A stretch of 49,579 nt of DNA, taken from positions 1 to 49,579 of the forward strand of contig JAISAI010000042.1 in NCBI GenBank assembly GCA_031266795.1, read 5' to 3'. The DNA comes from Eubacteriales Family XIII. Incertae Sedis bacterium (lineage in GTDB: Bacteria; Bacillota; Clostridia; Peptostreptococcales; Anaerovoracaceae). A program made the position numbers and the translations under genes. Shown here in pieces: positions 26,642 to 35,878 of the stretch (positions are counted from its first letter, which is position 1; the number at the start of each line of letters is the position of its first letter). The notes under the pieces are model-generated. The model did no database searches and was not told the DNA's origin. It saw nothing but the letters and a program-made list of their open reading frames with translations.

Positions 26642-27598
26642 TTAGTCCTTGACGCCCCCATTCATAGCATATTTCATAACAGATAGCGCCGTTTTTTCAT
26701 CCGTGACCAAGGTATTGATATACCCGCCGCGAAGCGCGGCTATGATAGGTTTTACTTTATAATTCCCTCCCGCCACGGCAATCACCTCCGGGATGAGTTT
26801 GATGTCCGCAAGCTTGACGCTGATGACGCGGTCGTCCAAGCCCCCGACGCATTCCTTGCCATTCTCATCGAGAGGCCTGCCGCAGATATGGGAAATCACT
26901 CCCCTGTCCCACATGCGGCTCGATTCCTCGGCGAGAATGGAATTGGCCATGACCATCGTGCTGAATTCCTGTTTGTTCGTACCGATGCCGACCAGCGCAA
27001 TATCGCACTGCCGGATGATGTCCATGTGCGCCTTGATGCCTGTTTCCTCCATCAAGCGATCATGAAGCTTTTTGTCTTGGAGTATAAGAGGCGCGTTCAG
27101 AAGCCTCGCGCTCCCCTCTATCCTTTCCGCAAATTCGATGATCAGCTTGACGCCGTATTTGTAGGAATCGCTCCAACTGACCCCGCCCATCATCTGAACG
27201 ATCTCAACTCCGATATTATCGACGGGAGGCAAGTTGCGGATCACATGAAAGACGCTCGAACCCCATGAAACGCCTATTTTCATGTTGTCCTTCATGATGC
27301 CTTCGAGGTACTTTGCCGCGTAGTATCCGATATTCGCGGTATTGATCTCCATTTCGCTGTGGGAAGGCGCGATGACGACATTCTTCAGATTGAACTCTTC
27401 TTTGAGATTCTCCGCTACGCGAAACGCGCGCACCGAAACGTCATTGATCTGGATATTGACGATGCCCATCTCATGCGAGCGCTTGAGAAGGCGGGAGATA
27501 TTTGAGCGCGAGATGCCGAGTTCGTCCGCGATCGCCTGCTGCGACATATTATCGAAGTAATACATCTTTGCTATTCGAACTATCCATTCCCTTTGCAT
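26642..27598 (-). CDS. SorC-family transcriptional regulator (SorC2)
   Basis: The 318-residue protein has an N-terminal helix-turn-helix (about residues 18-40, MSQQAIADELGISRSNISRLLK) and a SorC-type effector domain with IGVSWGSSVF. It is similar in build to SorC1 but clearly separate. Its promoter lies inside a perfect inverted repeat, which suggests autoregulation. It heads the Gfo/Idh - DUF1326 - DUF2182 - kinase operon and sits among the transporters, so it is a good candidate for the regulator of the CAATTGAC promoters. The site before ATG 27598 is weak (GGGGCGG). Confidence 0.9.
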   Translation of the reverse strand: MQREWIVRIAKMYYFDNMSQQAIADELGISRSNISRLLKRSHEMGIVNIQINDVSVRAFRVAENLKEEFNLKNVVIAPSHSEMEINTANIGYYAAKYLEGIMKDNMKIGVSWGSSVFHVIRNLPPVDNIGVEIVQMMGGVSWSDSYKYGVKLIIEFAERIEGSARLLNAPLILQDKKLHDRLMEETGIKAHMDIIRQCDIALVGIGTNKQEFSTMVMANSILAEESSRMWDRGVISHICGRPLDENGKECVGGLDDRVISVKLADIKLIPEVIAVAGGNYKVKPIIAALRGGYINTLVTDEKTALSVMKYAMNGGVKD

Positions 27599-27642
27599 GA
27601 AGAACCGCCCCTTTTCCGCTCAACCGTATTCTTTCCTGCTCC

Positions 27643-27685
27643 ATTATATTGTGATGTGATGTGGAAGTCAAACTTCCACATCACA
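27643..27685 (-). promoter_or_regulatory. SorC2 promoter within a 31-bp inverted repeat
   Basis: Minus strand: TTGACT (27666-27671), 17 bp, TATAAT (27643-27648). The arms TGTGATGTGGAAGT (27655-27668) and ACTTCCACATCACA (27672-27685) are perfect complements with a 3-base loop covering the -35. No T-run follows, so operator is preferred over terminator. Confidence 0.7.
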
Positions 27686-27705
27686 ATCATGTAATTGACT
27701 ACTTG

Positions 27706-28734
27706 TTAATTCTGTTCTTTGTACTCATCTACATTGTCCTTTGTTATGGGCGTCATCTGGAGCAAGGTGACTTTCTCGACCTGCTCGCCGTTCAGAATCT
27801 TCGTCAGCGTCTCAACGATCATCTTACCTTCCGTGTAGGCGTCCTGCCACAGGTCAAGCGTGATCTTGCCGTCGGCAATGTACTGCTCGGAGTCGGGTAC
27901 GAAGTCGATGCCCACCAACGGGATCTTACCGGACAGATCAGCCGCGTCGAGAGCGTTGGCTACGCCAATCGCCATTTCGTCGTTCTGGCAGAGTATGCCG
28001 TTGATCTGATCCCCATGGGCCTGGATCCAGTTTTCCATGAGGGTCTGCGCTTCCGCCCTATCCCAGTTTGCCGTATCTTGGGCAAGGATTTTGACGTCCG
28101 GATAGTCCTTGAGCACCGCATCCATACCGTCTTTTCTGTCGATCTGGGAAGACTGGCCCATGACGCCCTCTATGACCACGATATTGCCCTTGCCGCCGAT
28201 CGCGTCGCAAAGCCCTTTCGTGATAGCGGCGCCGGCTTCGACGTCGTCGGCCATGACAAGCGAGTCGGGCTCAACCGTTGTAGACGTGCAGACTTCAAGC
28301 ATCGGAATACCGGCTTCCTGTACCTTCTCTACGCTCGGCCCCATCGCTTCGCCGTCAGCCGGGGTAAGTATGACCGCATCGACGCCCTGCGCGATGAACT
28401 CGTCAACCTGAGATGCCTGCTTCGCGGGGTCGGCGCCCGCGTCAAGCGCGATGATCTCGTATCCGGCGGCCTCGGCCGCGTCCTTGGTACCATTCTGAAG
28501 ATTGATGAAAAACTCTGTGACCATACTGGGGATCGTGAATCCGATCGTGATCGTATCGTCTCCACTCGCTTCAGTATCAGCCGCCGGGCTTTCCTCCGGT
28601 GTTGATTCTTCGGCTTCAGTCGACGCCGCGGGCTCTTGCTCTTCAGCGCTACCACCGCTGGAGCAACCTGCAAACATCGCCATTACAAGCACGGCAATCA
28701 ATGCAACAATCAATAGTGTCGATCTCTTCTTCAT
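27706..28734 (-). CDS. Sugar-binding lipoprotein 1 (RbsB/periplasmic-binding family)
   Basis: The product is an exported substrate-binding protein: Lys-rich start, hydrophobic signal and lipobox FAGC (Cys24), an acidic Ala/Glu/Ser linker, then a type-1 periplasmic-binding fold (TIGFTIPSMVTEFFINL..., ALDAGADPAKQ, VGIDFVPDSEQ). It captures a monosaccharide or polyol at the membrane. I use ATG 28734 with AAGGAGG upstream; the longer frame covers the leader. It has its own promoter with the island motif. No other binding protein fits transporter 1, so it is its likely partner. Confidence 0.92.
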   Translation of the reverse strand: MKKRSTLLIVALIAVLVMAMFAGCSSGGSAEEQEPAASTEAEESTPEESPAADTEASGDDTITIGFTIPSMVTEFFINLQNGTKDAAEAAGYEIIALDAGADPAKQASQVDEFIAQGVDAVILTPADGEAMGPSVEKVQEAGIPMLEVCTSTTVEPDSLVMADDVEAGAAITKGLCDAIGGKGNIVVIEGVMGQSSQIDRKDGMDAVLKDYPDVKILAQDTANWDRAEAQTLMENWIQAHGDQINGILCQNDEMAIGVANALDAADLSGKIPLVGIDFVPDSEQYIADGKITLDLWQDAYTEGKMIVETLTKILNGEQVEKVTLLQMTPITKDNVDEYKEQN

Positions 28735-28791
28735 ACTCTTTTCCTCCTTCAATTTCAAAAGAAACAACCAATCCATATTTCTACGGATTAC

Positions 28792-28835
28792 ACTATTGTG
28801 GAATAGTATCACCTTACTCACAAAATGTCAATTGC
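28792..28835 (-). promoter_or_regulatory. Promoter of sugar-binding lipoprotein 1 with CAATTGAC motif
   Basis: Minus strand: TTGACA (28826-28831) in GCAATTGACA, 17 bp, TACTAT (28803-28808) preceded by TGA. A small palindrome, ACTATT-gtgg-AATAGT (28792-28807), overlaps the -10. Confidence 0.7.
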
Positions 28836-28855
28836 CAATACAAAGATATTTTTTA

Positions 28856-30055
28856 TCATTTGACAGACTGCCTGAGCACGTACTCATTGCATATGGCCAT
28901 GCCGCCGAACAGCAGCGCGAGCATCGGGAACATGAACACGAGGCTCGTATGTGAAAACAGCAGAGCCGCGACGAGCGAGATAAGAGCGCCGCCCGTATAC
29001 TCCGCGGCCACCTGGTATCCCACAAGCGATTTCGAGAGCTTGCCGCGAAACCTGACCGGCGTTTCGTGAATGAGGCAGGGGAAAACCGGCGCTACCCCCA
29101 GCCCCATGACGACGATGCCGCATTCGACGCCCGCGACGCTGAGCGCGAACGTGGAAATCGCCGCGATCACGCATCCGGCCGCGCCGACCGCGATGCCGAG
29201 CCTTATGATGGTGTTCGTACCGATCTTCGGCGCGAGGACGCCCGCGATCACGCGGCCGCCTGTCATGGACGCGAGAAACACCGTGACGGATATTCCCGCG
29301 ACGGACTCCCCCGTCCCTATGTAATCGAGCAGAAAACTGCTGAGCAGGCTCACGAGGATAAATAACACGCCCGCGTGCAGGAAGAAGAGCAGCAGCGCCG
29401 CTAATACCTTTGCTTTGCTGTTCGCGTGGCCCTCCGTTTCAGACGGACCCTCTTCGCCTTCGCCGCCCGTCTTCCCGTCGTCGCGAATATCGATCCATTT
29501 CTTTTTTATAAGCGTGCCAAAGAGCAGCACCGTGATCCCGGCGCAGAGGGCTGCGATAATAGTCCAACCGCTGCGCCATCCCGAAGCATCCAAGGCTACT
29601 ACCATGATCACGGGGCCGAAGAGCGCCCCGACCCCCCAGAAGAAATGCAGGAAGTTCATGCCACTCGGTGAAAAGATATGCGCTCCGTAGAGATTGGCGC
29701 CCGAATCGATCAAGCCCATCACAAGCCCGAGCGGGAACATGAAAACGGCAAGCGCCGCAAAGCTCCCCGTGTACCCGATCCCAAACTCTACGAGCGTCAG
29801 CGCCAGCAGTGAAAGGCTGAGAGCCAACGCGGCCGGATACCTTGACATGATACGGCCTATCATGACGCTGCCTACCATGGACATGATGAGCATGATCGTC
29901 GTCAAAATGCCGATGGACTCAAGAGGCTGATCCATCTCTTTCCGCATGACCGGCCAAGCGACGCCAAGTATCCCGTTTGGAAGCCCGAGCCCCGCAAAAG
30001 CCGCGAAGAGCGACACCGTCAGAATCGGCCTTGCGGATGGTTTATTCTCCGTCAT
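28856..30055 (-). CDS. Major facilitator superfamily transporter
   Basis: About 399 residues with 12 predicted hydrophobic segments in two halves joined by a charged, acidic cytoplasmic loop (around residues 185-215, GEGEEGPSETEG). The overall pattern resembles FHS/FucP-like or other sugar and metabolite MFS carriers. I start at ATG 30055 (MTENKPSARP) with AGGAG upstream; the longer frame's first 12 residues look untranslated. It lies between the two binding-protein genes of the island, so a sugar, a product or an exported acid are all possible substrates. Confidence 0.85.
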   Translation of the reverse strand: MTENKPSARPILTVSLFAAFAGLGLPNGILGVAWPVMRKEMDQPLESIGILTTIMLIMSMVGSVMIGRIMSRYPAALALSLSLLALTLVEFGIGYTGSFAALAVFMFPLGLVMGLIDSGANLYGAHIFSPSGMNFLHFFWGVGALFGPVIMVVALDASGWRSGWTIIAALCAGITVLLFGTLIKKKWIDIRDDGKTGGEGEEGPSETEGHANSKAKVLAALLLFFLHAGVLFILVSLLSSFLLDYIGTGESVAGISVTVFLASMTGGRVIAGVLAPKIGTNTIIRLGIAVGAAGCVIAAISTFALSVAGVECGIVVMGLGVAPVFPCLIHETPVRFRGKLSKSLVGYQVAAEYTGGALISLVAALLFSHTSLVFMFPMLALLFGGMAICNEYVLRQSVK

Positions 30056-30152
30056 GAGCGCTTTATCTCCTCTCCACCGTACGCATTGCATTCACACCAT
30101 TCTATCAAGAAAAACCCGGGGTGAATATAGTTTCATACCCGCCACAGGCAAG

Positions 30153-30178
30153 AAAAGGACGACATCCGCCGCCCTTTT
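30153..30178. terminator. Bidirectional intrinsic terminator-like hairpin
   Basis: AAAAGGACG (30153-30161) pairs with CGCCCTTTT (30170-30178), one wobble, so either strand ends in a T-run. It separates binding-protein gene 2 from the MFS gene. Confidence 0.55.
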
Positions 30179-30213
30179 CTCTCCGAGTATCGGTGTGCCT
30201 GTAATGATCGGGT

Positions 30214-31266
30214 CTACTCGAACAAGGTACCGTCAAGCGACGCCTGAGCGTTATCCTTCGTCACGAGCTTGCACTCGATCAGGACTTCTTTTTCAATCTC
30301 TTCGCCCGCGAGATGCTTCAGCGCGAGATCGACGCCCTGCGTACCGAATCCCTTAGGATTCTGGGCTACCGTGGCCGACATTTCACCGTCAAGGACAGAT
30401 TGTACCGCTTCGTCCGTGGCGTCGAAACCGATGAGGAGCACCTGACCGGTCAGGTCGCGCGCCGCGATCGCTTCCTTTGCGCCCAAGGCCATCTCATCGT
30501 TCCAGCAGAACACCGCGTTGATCTTGGGATTTGACGTCAGGAAATTTTCCATGAGCGTCATGCCCTTCTCCCTGTTGTAGTCCGCCGGCTGAACGAACTC
30601 GACCTTGATATTGTTCTCATCCATGACTTCGTTGAAACCGACGCCACGCAGCGCGGGGATGGCGCGGCCGATGAGGCCCTGCTCCTCCGCCACGACCCTG
30701 CTATCGTCGGTATTCTCGATCAGGTACTCGGCTGCGACACGGCCGCCCTGCTTGTTGTCAGACGTGATGAAGCAGGTGTAATCCGCCTCGGCGCCCGTGT
30801 CCAAAATGAAGATCGGAACGCCGGCCGCGTTGCACATCTCCGCAATCGTCGTGCCCGTATCCGTTTCGAACGGGCTGAGGAACAGCGCGTCTATATCGCC
30901 CTGCAGCGCGTCCTCAGCCTGGGAAACCTGCTTGGCCGGATCGTCCTGCGCGTCAAACACGGTCACATCGCAACCGTTCGCCTGCGCCTGGGTTTCCACG
31001 CCGCTCGCTACCATCTGCCAGAAAGGGTTGCCGTGGTTTGGCGACAGATACGCGAACTTGTAGGAAGCGCTCGCGGCGGCAGTGTCCGCCGCCGTCTCGT
31101 CGGCCGCGCTCTCGTCCGCGGCGGGTTCTTCCGTCTGCGCCGCACTGTCATCGCTCGTTTCCGCGTCGCCGGAGCCGCCCGAGCACGCGGCGATTGACAG
31201 CGAAAGGACAACAATAAGCATCAGCAGCAGTAACGTCTTCATCCTATTCTTTCTCTTCAACTTCAT
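30214..31266 (-). CDS. Sugar-binding lipoprotein 2 (RbsB/periplasmic-binding family)
   Basis: The product is a signal-peptide lipoprotein with lipobox IAAC (Cys28), an acidic Ala-rich linker and a type-1 periplasmic-binding fold (FAYLSPNHGNPFWQ, FDAQDDPAKQ, LIGFDATDEAV). I use ATG 31266, six bases after AGGAGG; the upstream ATG at 31284 contains that site. It is the third gene of a standard ATPase-permease-binding protein operon, so it belongs to transporter 2. Ribose, allose or a related sugar fits the downstream RbsD/AlsE genes, but specificity is inferred. Confidence 0.92.
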   Translation of the reverse strand: MKLKRKNRMKTLLLLMLIVVLSLSIAACSGGSGDAETSDDSAAQTEEPAADESAADETAADTAAASASYKFAYLSPNHGNPFWQMVASGVETQAQANGCDVTVFDAQDDPAKQVSQAEDALQGDIDALFLSPFETDTGTTIAEMCNAAGVPIFILDTGAEADYTCFITSDNKQGGRVAAEYLIENTDDSRVVAEEQGLIGRAIPALRGVGFNEVMDENNIKVEFVQPADYNREKGMTLMENFLTSNPKINAVFCWNDEMALGAKEAIAARDLTGQVLLIGFDATDEAVQSVLDGEMSATVAQNPKGFGTQGVDLALKHLAGEEIEKEVLIECKLVTKDNAQASLDGTLFE

Positions 31267-31324
31267 TACATTCCTCCTTAACATTCAAACTGGGTCATCC
31301 AAGATTGGATCGATCTCACTCCGA

Positions 31325-32332
31325 TCATTCATCGGTCGCGACTTTAGCCAACTTTTCCTGCATCCCTATGCGGGTCCTGTCGACCAATATCGCTACAATA
31401 ATAACGGCGCCCACGGCGACATCCTGATAGAAAGGATTGATCTGAAGCAGATTCAAACCGTTCTCGATGATGCCGATAATGAGAGCGCCGATGATCGTCC
31501 CGTATATGGTCCCCTCTCCCCCGTTCAAGCTCGTACCGCCTATGACCGCGGCGGCAATCGCGTTGAGCTCGTAGCCCTGGCCCGCGTATGGGTGCGCCGA
31601 ATTGACGCGGCCCGTCAAAATGATGCCGGCGATAGCGCAGCAGACGCCCGCTATGACATAGGTCAAGGTCCGGTAAAAATTGACGTCGATACCGGAGAGC
31701 CGCGTCGCGTTCTCATTGGATCCGATCGCGTATATGTAACGCCCCACCCTCGTCTTTGACAGAATAATGTACGCGACGACCGCTACGATGATCAGTATCA
31801 AAAGCGGCGCCGGCAAAAACCCGATATTGCCGGAGCCGAACCATCGAAAATTCTCAGGAAGTTTACTGATCGGGTATCCGCCCGTAAACAACAGCGTCAT
31901 CCCCCGGAATATGGACATGCCTCCCAAGGTCACGGCAAAGGGCGCGAGATTGAATTTCGTGATCAAAACGCCCTGACAGAGCCCAAAACCGACGCCCGAG
32001 CCAATCGCGATCAAAAGCGCGAGGAGCAGGGAGCCCTGCGTCACCATCGACCCGGCGGCATAGGCGCTCGTCACGGCGAGCAGCGAACCGACCGACAAGT
32101 CAATCCCCGCGCCGATGATGACGAAGGTCACGCCGATACCGAGTATGGCCGTGACCGTGACCTGCCTCGCGACGTTGAGCAGATTGCCCGCCGTCAGAAA
32201 CTGATCGGATACGAGGGAGAGCACGATCATGAGCACCGCAAGGCTCCAAAACACGCCTGTGCGCACGATTACCGCCTTTATCCGCAGATTGTCCTGCCTC
32301 TTTATCCTGTCGCCTCGTACCGTAAATACCAT
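31325..32332 (-). CDS. Sugar ABC transporter 2, permease (RbsC family)
   Basis: The 335-residue polytopic membrane protein has the RbsC-family segments GAGIDLSVGSLLAV and AAVIGGTSLNGGEGTIYG. It forms the channel of transporter 2 with the ATPase encoded 15 bases upstream. ATG 32332 is preceded by AAGGAG with a rather long spacing (11). It resembles permease 1 in the same positions but the two are well diverged, so they are not a recent duplication. Confidence 0.93.
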   Translation of the reverse strand: MVFTVRGDRIKRQDNLRIKAVIVRTGVFWSLAVLMIVLSLVSDQFLTAGNLLNVARQVTVTAILGIGVTFVIIGAGIDLSVGSLLAVTSAYAAGSMVTQGSLLLALLIAIGSGVGFGLCQGVLITKFNLAPFAVTLGGMSIFRGMTLLFTGGYPISKLPENFRWFGSGNIGFLPAPLLILIIVAVVAYIILSKTRVGRYIYAIGSNENATRLSGIDVNFYRTLTYVIAGVCCAIAGIILTGRVNSAHPYAGQGYELNAIAAAVIGGTSLNGGEGTIYGTIIGALIIGIIENGLNLLQINPFYQDVAVGAVIIVAILVDRTRIGMQEKLAKVATDE

Positions 32333-32347
32333 CTTGTTCTCGTCTCC

Positions 32348-33859
32348 TTACATCCTGTGGCCGCGTTGCGCGGCATAACTCATGATAGTGGTTTCCTGAA
32401 TAGCATCGCCGGCAAGCTCGCCCGTGATCCGTCCCTCGCACATGACGAGGATCCGGTCGCACATGCCGATGAGCTCGGGCATCTCGCTTGAGATCATGAT
32501 GATCGAAATCCCGCTTTCGCAAAGCTGGTTCATCAACTTGTAAATCTCGTGCTTCGCGCCGACGTCTATGCCCCTCGTGGGCTCGTCCAAGATCAAGACC
32601 CTGACGTTGCTGACCAACCATCGCGCGAGCACGACCTTCTGCTGATTGCCTCCCGACAGATTGCCCACTTTTTGGGACAATCCCTGCGTCTTGATCTGGA
32701 GTTTTTGTACGATCTCGCTCGACGTGGATTTTTCCAGAGCGGGGCTGACGAACAGCCCTCTCACCATTTTGCGCAGGATGGCGAGCGTGATGTTCTCCGA
32801 CACCTTCATGCTGGCGATAATGCCTTCGTTTTTCCGGTCCTCCGGCAAATACACAAGCCCGGCCTTCACCATCCGCCCGATCTTGGGCCGGGTGAACGTC
32901 TCGCCAAAGAGCTCCACCTCGCCCCCGTCGATCGGTATCTCGCCAAACATCATCTTCATCAGCTCCGTGCGGCCCGCGCCTACGAGCCCCCCAAAACCGA
33001 GGATCTCGCCTCGTTTCAAGTCAAAAGAGATATTCTCCGCGACGCCGTACTTCGTAAATCCGCGCACGGACAGCACGACCTCGTCCTGCGCGTAGTTCTC
33101 ATGCTGGTACATGGAGGATATTTCGCGGCCCACCATGAGGTTGACCAAACGGTTTTCATCGAGGTCGCCCGTACGGTACGTCCCGACCTTCTCGCCGTCG
33201 CGCAACACGGTGATACGCTGTGATACCGTAAAAATCTCGTCCAATTTGTGGGAGATATATATGATGGAAATCCCCTCCTTGCGGAGATCCTCTATGATCC
33301 TGAACAACTGCTGCGTCTCGTTTTTCGTCAAGGTCGCGGTCGGCTCGTCCATGATGATGATGTCGCTGTCGTCGCAGAGGCATTTTACGATTTCCACCAA
33401 CTGCATTTGAGAGACGCTCAGGTAGCACACCTTGCGTTTGATCGGCAGATTGAGCTTGAACTTATCGATAATATCCCCGGTCTTCCGAATGCTCTCCTTC
33501 TCGTCGATAACGCCGCCCGCGGCTTTCTCCTTGCCCAAGAATACGTTTTGCGCTACGGTCAATACCGGGATCAGGTTGAATTCCTGATGCACGATGGATA
33601 TACCGTGCCGTATCGCGTCATGCGTATTGAGCGGATGGTAGTCTTCCCCTTTGCATTTCATCGAACCGGCAGATTTCTCTATGACGCCCGATATGATCTT
33701 CGACAATGTCGACTTGCCCGCGCCGTTCTCCCCAACCAACGCGTGGACTTCGCCCGGATAAAGGTCAAAATCGACAGAGGAAAGCACCGTTACGCCGGAA
33801 TAAATCTTTGTCGCTTTCTTCACTTCGAGAATAGCTTGTGTCGAGTCAGACGTAACCAA
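32348..33859 (-). CDS. Sugar ABC transporter 2, duplicated ATPase (RbsA family)
   Basis: Two ABC domains in 503 residues: Walker A GENGAGKST, IIMDEPTATL, degenerate second-domain GLVGAGRTE, LSGGNQQK and LILDEPTRGID. The start in frame is TTG 33859, nine bases after GGAGG. An ATG eight bases upstream (33867) is in another frame and opens only a different reading, so the weak TTG start may lower expression or be regulated. First gene of transporter 2, with a CAATTGAT promoter. Confidence 0.92.
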   Translation of the reverse strand: MVTSDSTQAILEVKKATKIYSGVTVLSSVDFDLYPGEVHALVGENGAGKSTLSKIISGVIEKSAGSMKCKGEDYHPLNTHDAIRHGISIVHQEFNLIPVLTVAQNVFLGKEKAAGGVIDEKESIRKTGDIIDKFKLNLPIKRKVCYLSVSQMQLVEIVKCLCDDSDIIIMDEPTATLTKNETQQLFRIIEDLRKEGISIIYISHKLDEIFTVSQRITVLRDGEKVGTYRTGDLDENRLVNLMVGREISSMYQHENYAQDEVVLSVRGFTKYGVAENISFDLKRGEILGFGGLVGAGRTELMKMMFGEIPIDGGEVELFGETFTRPKIGRMVKAGLVYLPEDRKNEGIIASMKVSENITLAILRKMVRGLFVSPALEKSTSSEIVQKLQIKTQGLSQKVGNLSGGNQQKVVLARWLVSNVRVLILDEPTRGIDVGAKHEIYKLMNQLCESGISIIMISSEMPELIGMCDRILVMCEGRITGELAGDAIQETTIMSYAAQRGHRM

Positions 33860-33899
33860 AAAACCATACCTCCGCCGGGATCAAAATAAATTTAGGCCA

Positions 33900-33932
33900 A
33901 TTATAACAACTACACAAAAAATAATCAATTGC
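33900..33932 (-). promoter_or_regulatory. Promoter of ABC transporter 2 with CAATTGA motif
   Basis: Minus strand: TTGATT (33923-33928) in GCAATTGATT, 17 bp, TATAAT (33900-33905) preceded by TGT. An A/T-rich run lies just upstream of the -35, a possible UP element. The rest of 33860-34020 shows no gene. Confidence 0.7.
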
Positions 33933-34020
33933 TTATTGGAAAAAATTTTTGCACATTTGACACGGGGTGTATCTATAGCTTATTTGGCGTATTCAGAAAA
34001 CGCTGTGCGCATAAACGTGC

Positions 34021-34968
34021 TCATGAGTGGGCTTCGATAAACCTCATAGTATCCTCAAGGGAGGGGACTGACGGCTGCGCGCCCTTGGACATCGTGGAGA
34101 GCGCCGCGGCCGCGGAAGCAAACAAAAGGGACGCCTCCAGATCATGGCCCTTGGACAAATGTGCGCACAGCGCCCCGGCAAAAATATCGCCGGCGGCGGT
34201 GGAATCGACGGAATCAACCTCGATAGCGGGGATAGGGACCACGCGGCCATCTATCAGCGCTGCGCAGCCGCGTTTGCCCAGCGTGATTATCGGCAGGCGA
34301 AATCCCCTCTCCCTGAGCTTGAACAAGGCGTCTTCCCTGCTTTTTTCATCGTTGATCTCGAAGCCGACAAATGCCGCGGCCTCCGTTTCATTGGGTTTGA
34401 AAATATCCACGCAGCCCGGTATATCGTCGGGAAACGCCACACGCGGCGCCGGCGCGGGATCGAGCACGACAAACATGCCGTTTTCCTTGCCGACCCGGAT
34501 CGCCTCACACATCGTGTCAAAGCGCATCTCGAGCTGCAGCACGAGTATGTCGTCCTTACGGAATATATCAGCGTGCTCGCGTACGTGCCCGGGCATGCAT
34601 TTGCCGTTGGCCCCCGGGGTGAACGTGATGCAATTCTGGCCGCTGTCGTCCACAATGATGAGGGCTATGCCCGCGCTGTCATCCTCGCTGATCAATATAG
34701 AGGAGGTGTCCACCCCTTTGCTTTTCAGATCATCAATGAGCGCCGCGCTCGTGGCGTCGCCTCCGAGCATGCCGAAATGACGCACATCGCCGCCGAGCAG
34801 CGAGGCGGCGACAGAGAGATTGCCGCCCTTGCCGCCCGGAAAATTGCCGAATTTATCCGTGACCACCGTTTCGCCCGGCGCCGGGAAATGATCCGCGTAC
34901 ATGACGAAATCCATATTCACGCCGCCTATGCTCAGGATACCTCTCTTATCAGCCATATGTCGTCCCAT
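34021..34968 (-). CDS. PfkB-family sugar kinase, ribokinase-like
   Basis: The 315-residue kinase has the N-terminal GGxNxD/GGKGGN segment ([18 protein letters not shown]), FKPNETEAA and the C-terminal anion-hole/catalytic motif [13 protein letters not shown], where most members have D-T-x-GAGD. The catalytic Asp is kept, but Ala replaces the first Gly of the GAGD motif. It would phosphorylate a sugar entering through transporter 2. ATG 34968, behind GGAG, lies three bases after the BtpA-like stop, indicating one transcript. Ribose, allulose or fructose-like sugars are all possible. Confidence 0.9.
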   Translation of the reverse strand: MGRHMADKRGILSIGGVNMDFVMYADHFPAPGETVVTDKFGNFPGGKGGNLSVAASLLGGDVRHFGMLGGDATSAALIDDLKSKGVDTSSILISEDDSAGIALIIVDDSGQNCITFTPGANGKCMPGHVREHADIFRKDDILVLQLEMRFDTMCEAIRVGKENGMFVVLDPAPAPRVAFPDDIPGCVDIFKPNETEAAAFVGFEINDEKSREDALFKLRERGFRLPIITLGKRGCAALIDGRVVPIPAIEVDSVDSTAAGDIFAGALCAHLSKGHDLEASLLFASAAAALSTMSKGAQPSVPSLEDTMRFIEAHS

Positions 34969-34971
34969 ACG

Positions 34972-35805
34972 TCAATCTCCTACCTGCACCAATCGGGCTT
35001 CCCGCATGAACGCTCTCGTATTCTCCTCGCTTACGCGGTTTTTCCAATTGCCGTCGTATTTGAACGCGCTGCCTATGATGGCGCCATCCGAACACGACAG
35101 AAGCTCCGCGACATTCGACGCGGTGATCCCGCTCCCGAGCAAGACCGGGAGGGACACGGCCGACGCGAGCTCCCGCACCTTCTCCCTTGTCGGCGGTATG
35201 CCCGTCTCAAAGCCCGTCGCCACAAGGAGGTCGGCGCCCTCGCTCTCGGCGTCATGCGCCTGCTCGGCTATCGACCGATCCGATATGATGAAGTGGCTGC
35301 CATGCTTGACATTGACGTCGCAGAGGTATTTGACTTCGTCGGCCTTCAGGCTGCTGCGGTATCTCGAAAGTTTTGACCCTATACCCTCGATGACGCCCGC
35401 GTGGGATACATACGCGTTGACCCATTCGAAAACACGCACCCACTTCGCCCCGGTCGCCACCGCTACGGCGGTGGCGGCGAAGCCGCCGTTCAGGTGGCAG
35501 TTGACGCCGACCGGTAGAGCGGTCGCCTCCCTCACCTTCGCGGTGATTTCCGTCATCGCGGCGACGGTTTCATAGCCGATGTCGCTCCCCTTGAGATAAG
35601 GGTAGTCCCAGATGTTCTCGACCTGCAGCCCGTCGACTCCCCCGCTTTCAAGGTGGAGCGCGTCTTCAACGGCGATTGCGGCGAGCTGCGGCATACCCGT
35701 ATGAATAGGGTCATAGAGCGGCGACCCGGGCAAGGGCAAGAGATGCACCATCCCAATGACAGGCTTTCTTACCCTGAATGTTTCTTCCAACCATTTGCGA
35801 CTCAT
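34972..35805 (-). CDS. BtpA/SgcQ-family TIM-barrel protein
   Basis: The 277-residue protein shows BtpA/SgcQ features: VIGMVHLLPLPGSPLY at the N terminus, GVDGLQVENIWDYPY and a C-terminal LLGSGITASNVAELL phosphate-binding-like segment. The family was named for photosystem I biogenesis, but in E. coli SgcQ lies in a sugar-phosphate operon together with an epimerase-like protein. The surroundings here (kinase, mutarotase, AlsE-like epimerase) fit that sugar role. The enzymatic reaction is unknown. ATG 35805 follows GGAGG. Confidence 0.88.
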   Translation of the reverse strand: MSRKWLEETFRVRKPVIGMVHLLPLPGSPLYDPIHTGMPQLAAIAVEDALHLESGGVDGLQVENIWDYPYLKGSDIGYETVAAMTEITAKVREATALPVGVNCHLNGGFAATAVAVATGAKWVRVFEWVNAYVSHAGVIEGIGSKLSRYRSSLKADEVKYLCDVNVKHGSHFIISDRSIAEQAHDAESEGADLLVATGFETGIPPTREKVRELASAVSLPVLLGSGITASNVAELLSCSDGAIIGSAFKYDGNWKNRVSEENTRAFMREARLVQVGD

Positions 35806-35878
35806 AAAAACCTCCGTGTGAGTAATGCTATGATCTGCTCTTTCACGATAGCTATGCCCTTTTTGCGCTCAAGCGCTT

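Noticed and set aside
27655-27685. Inverted repeat as terminator of binding-protein gene 1
   Set aside because: No T-run follows on either strand, and a good -35/-10 pair for sorC2 overlaps it.
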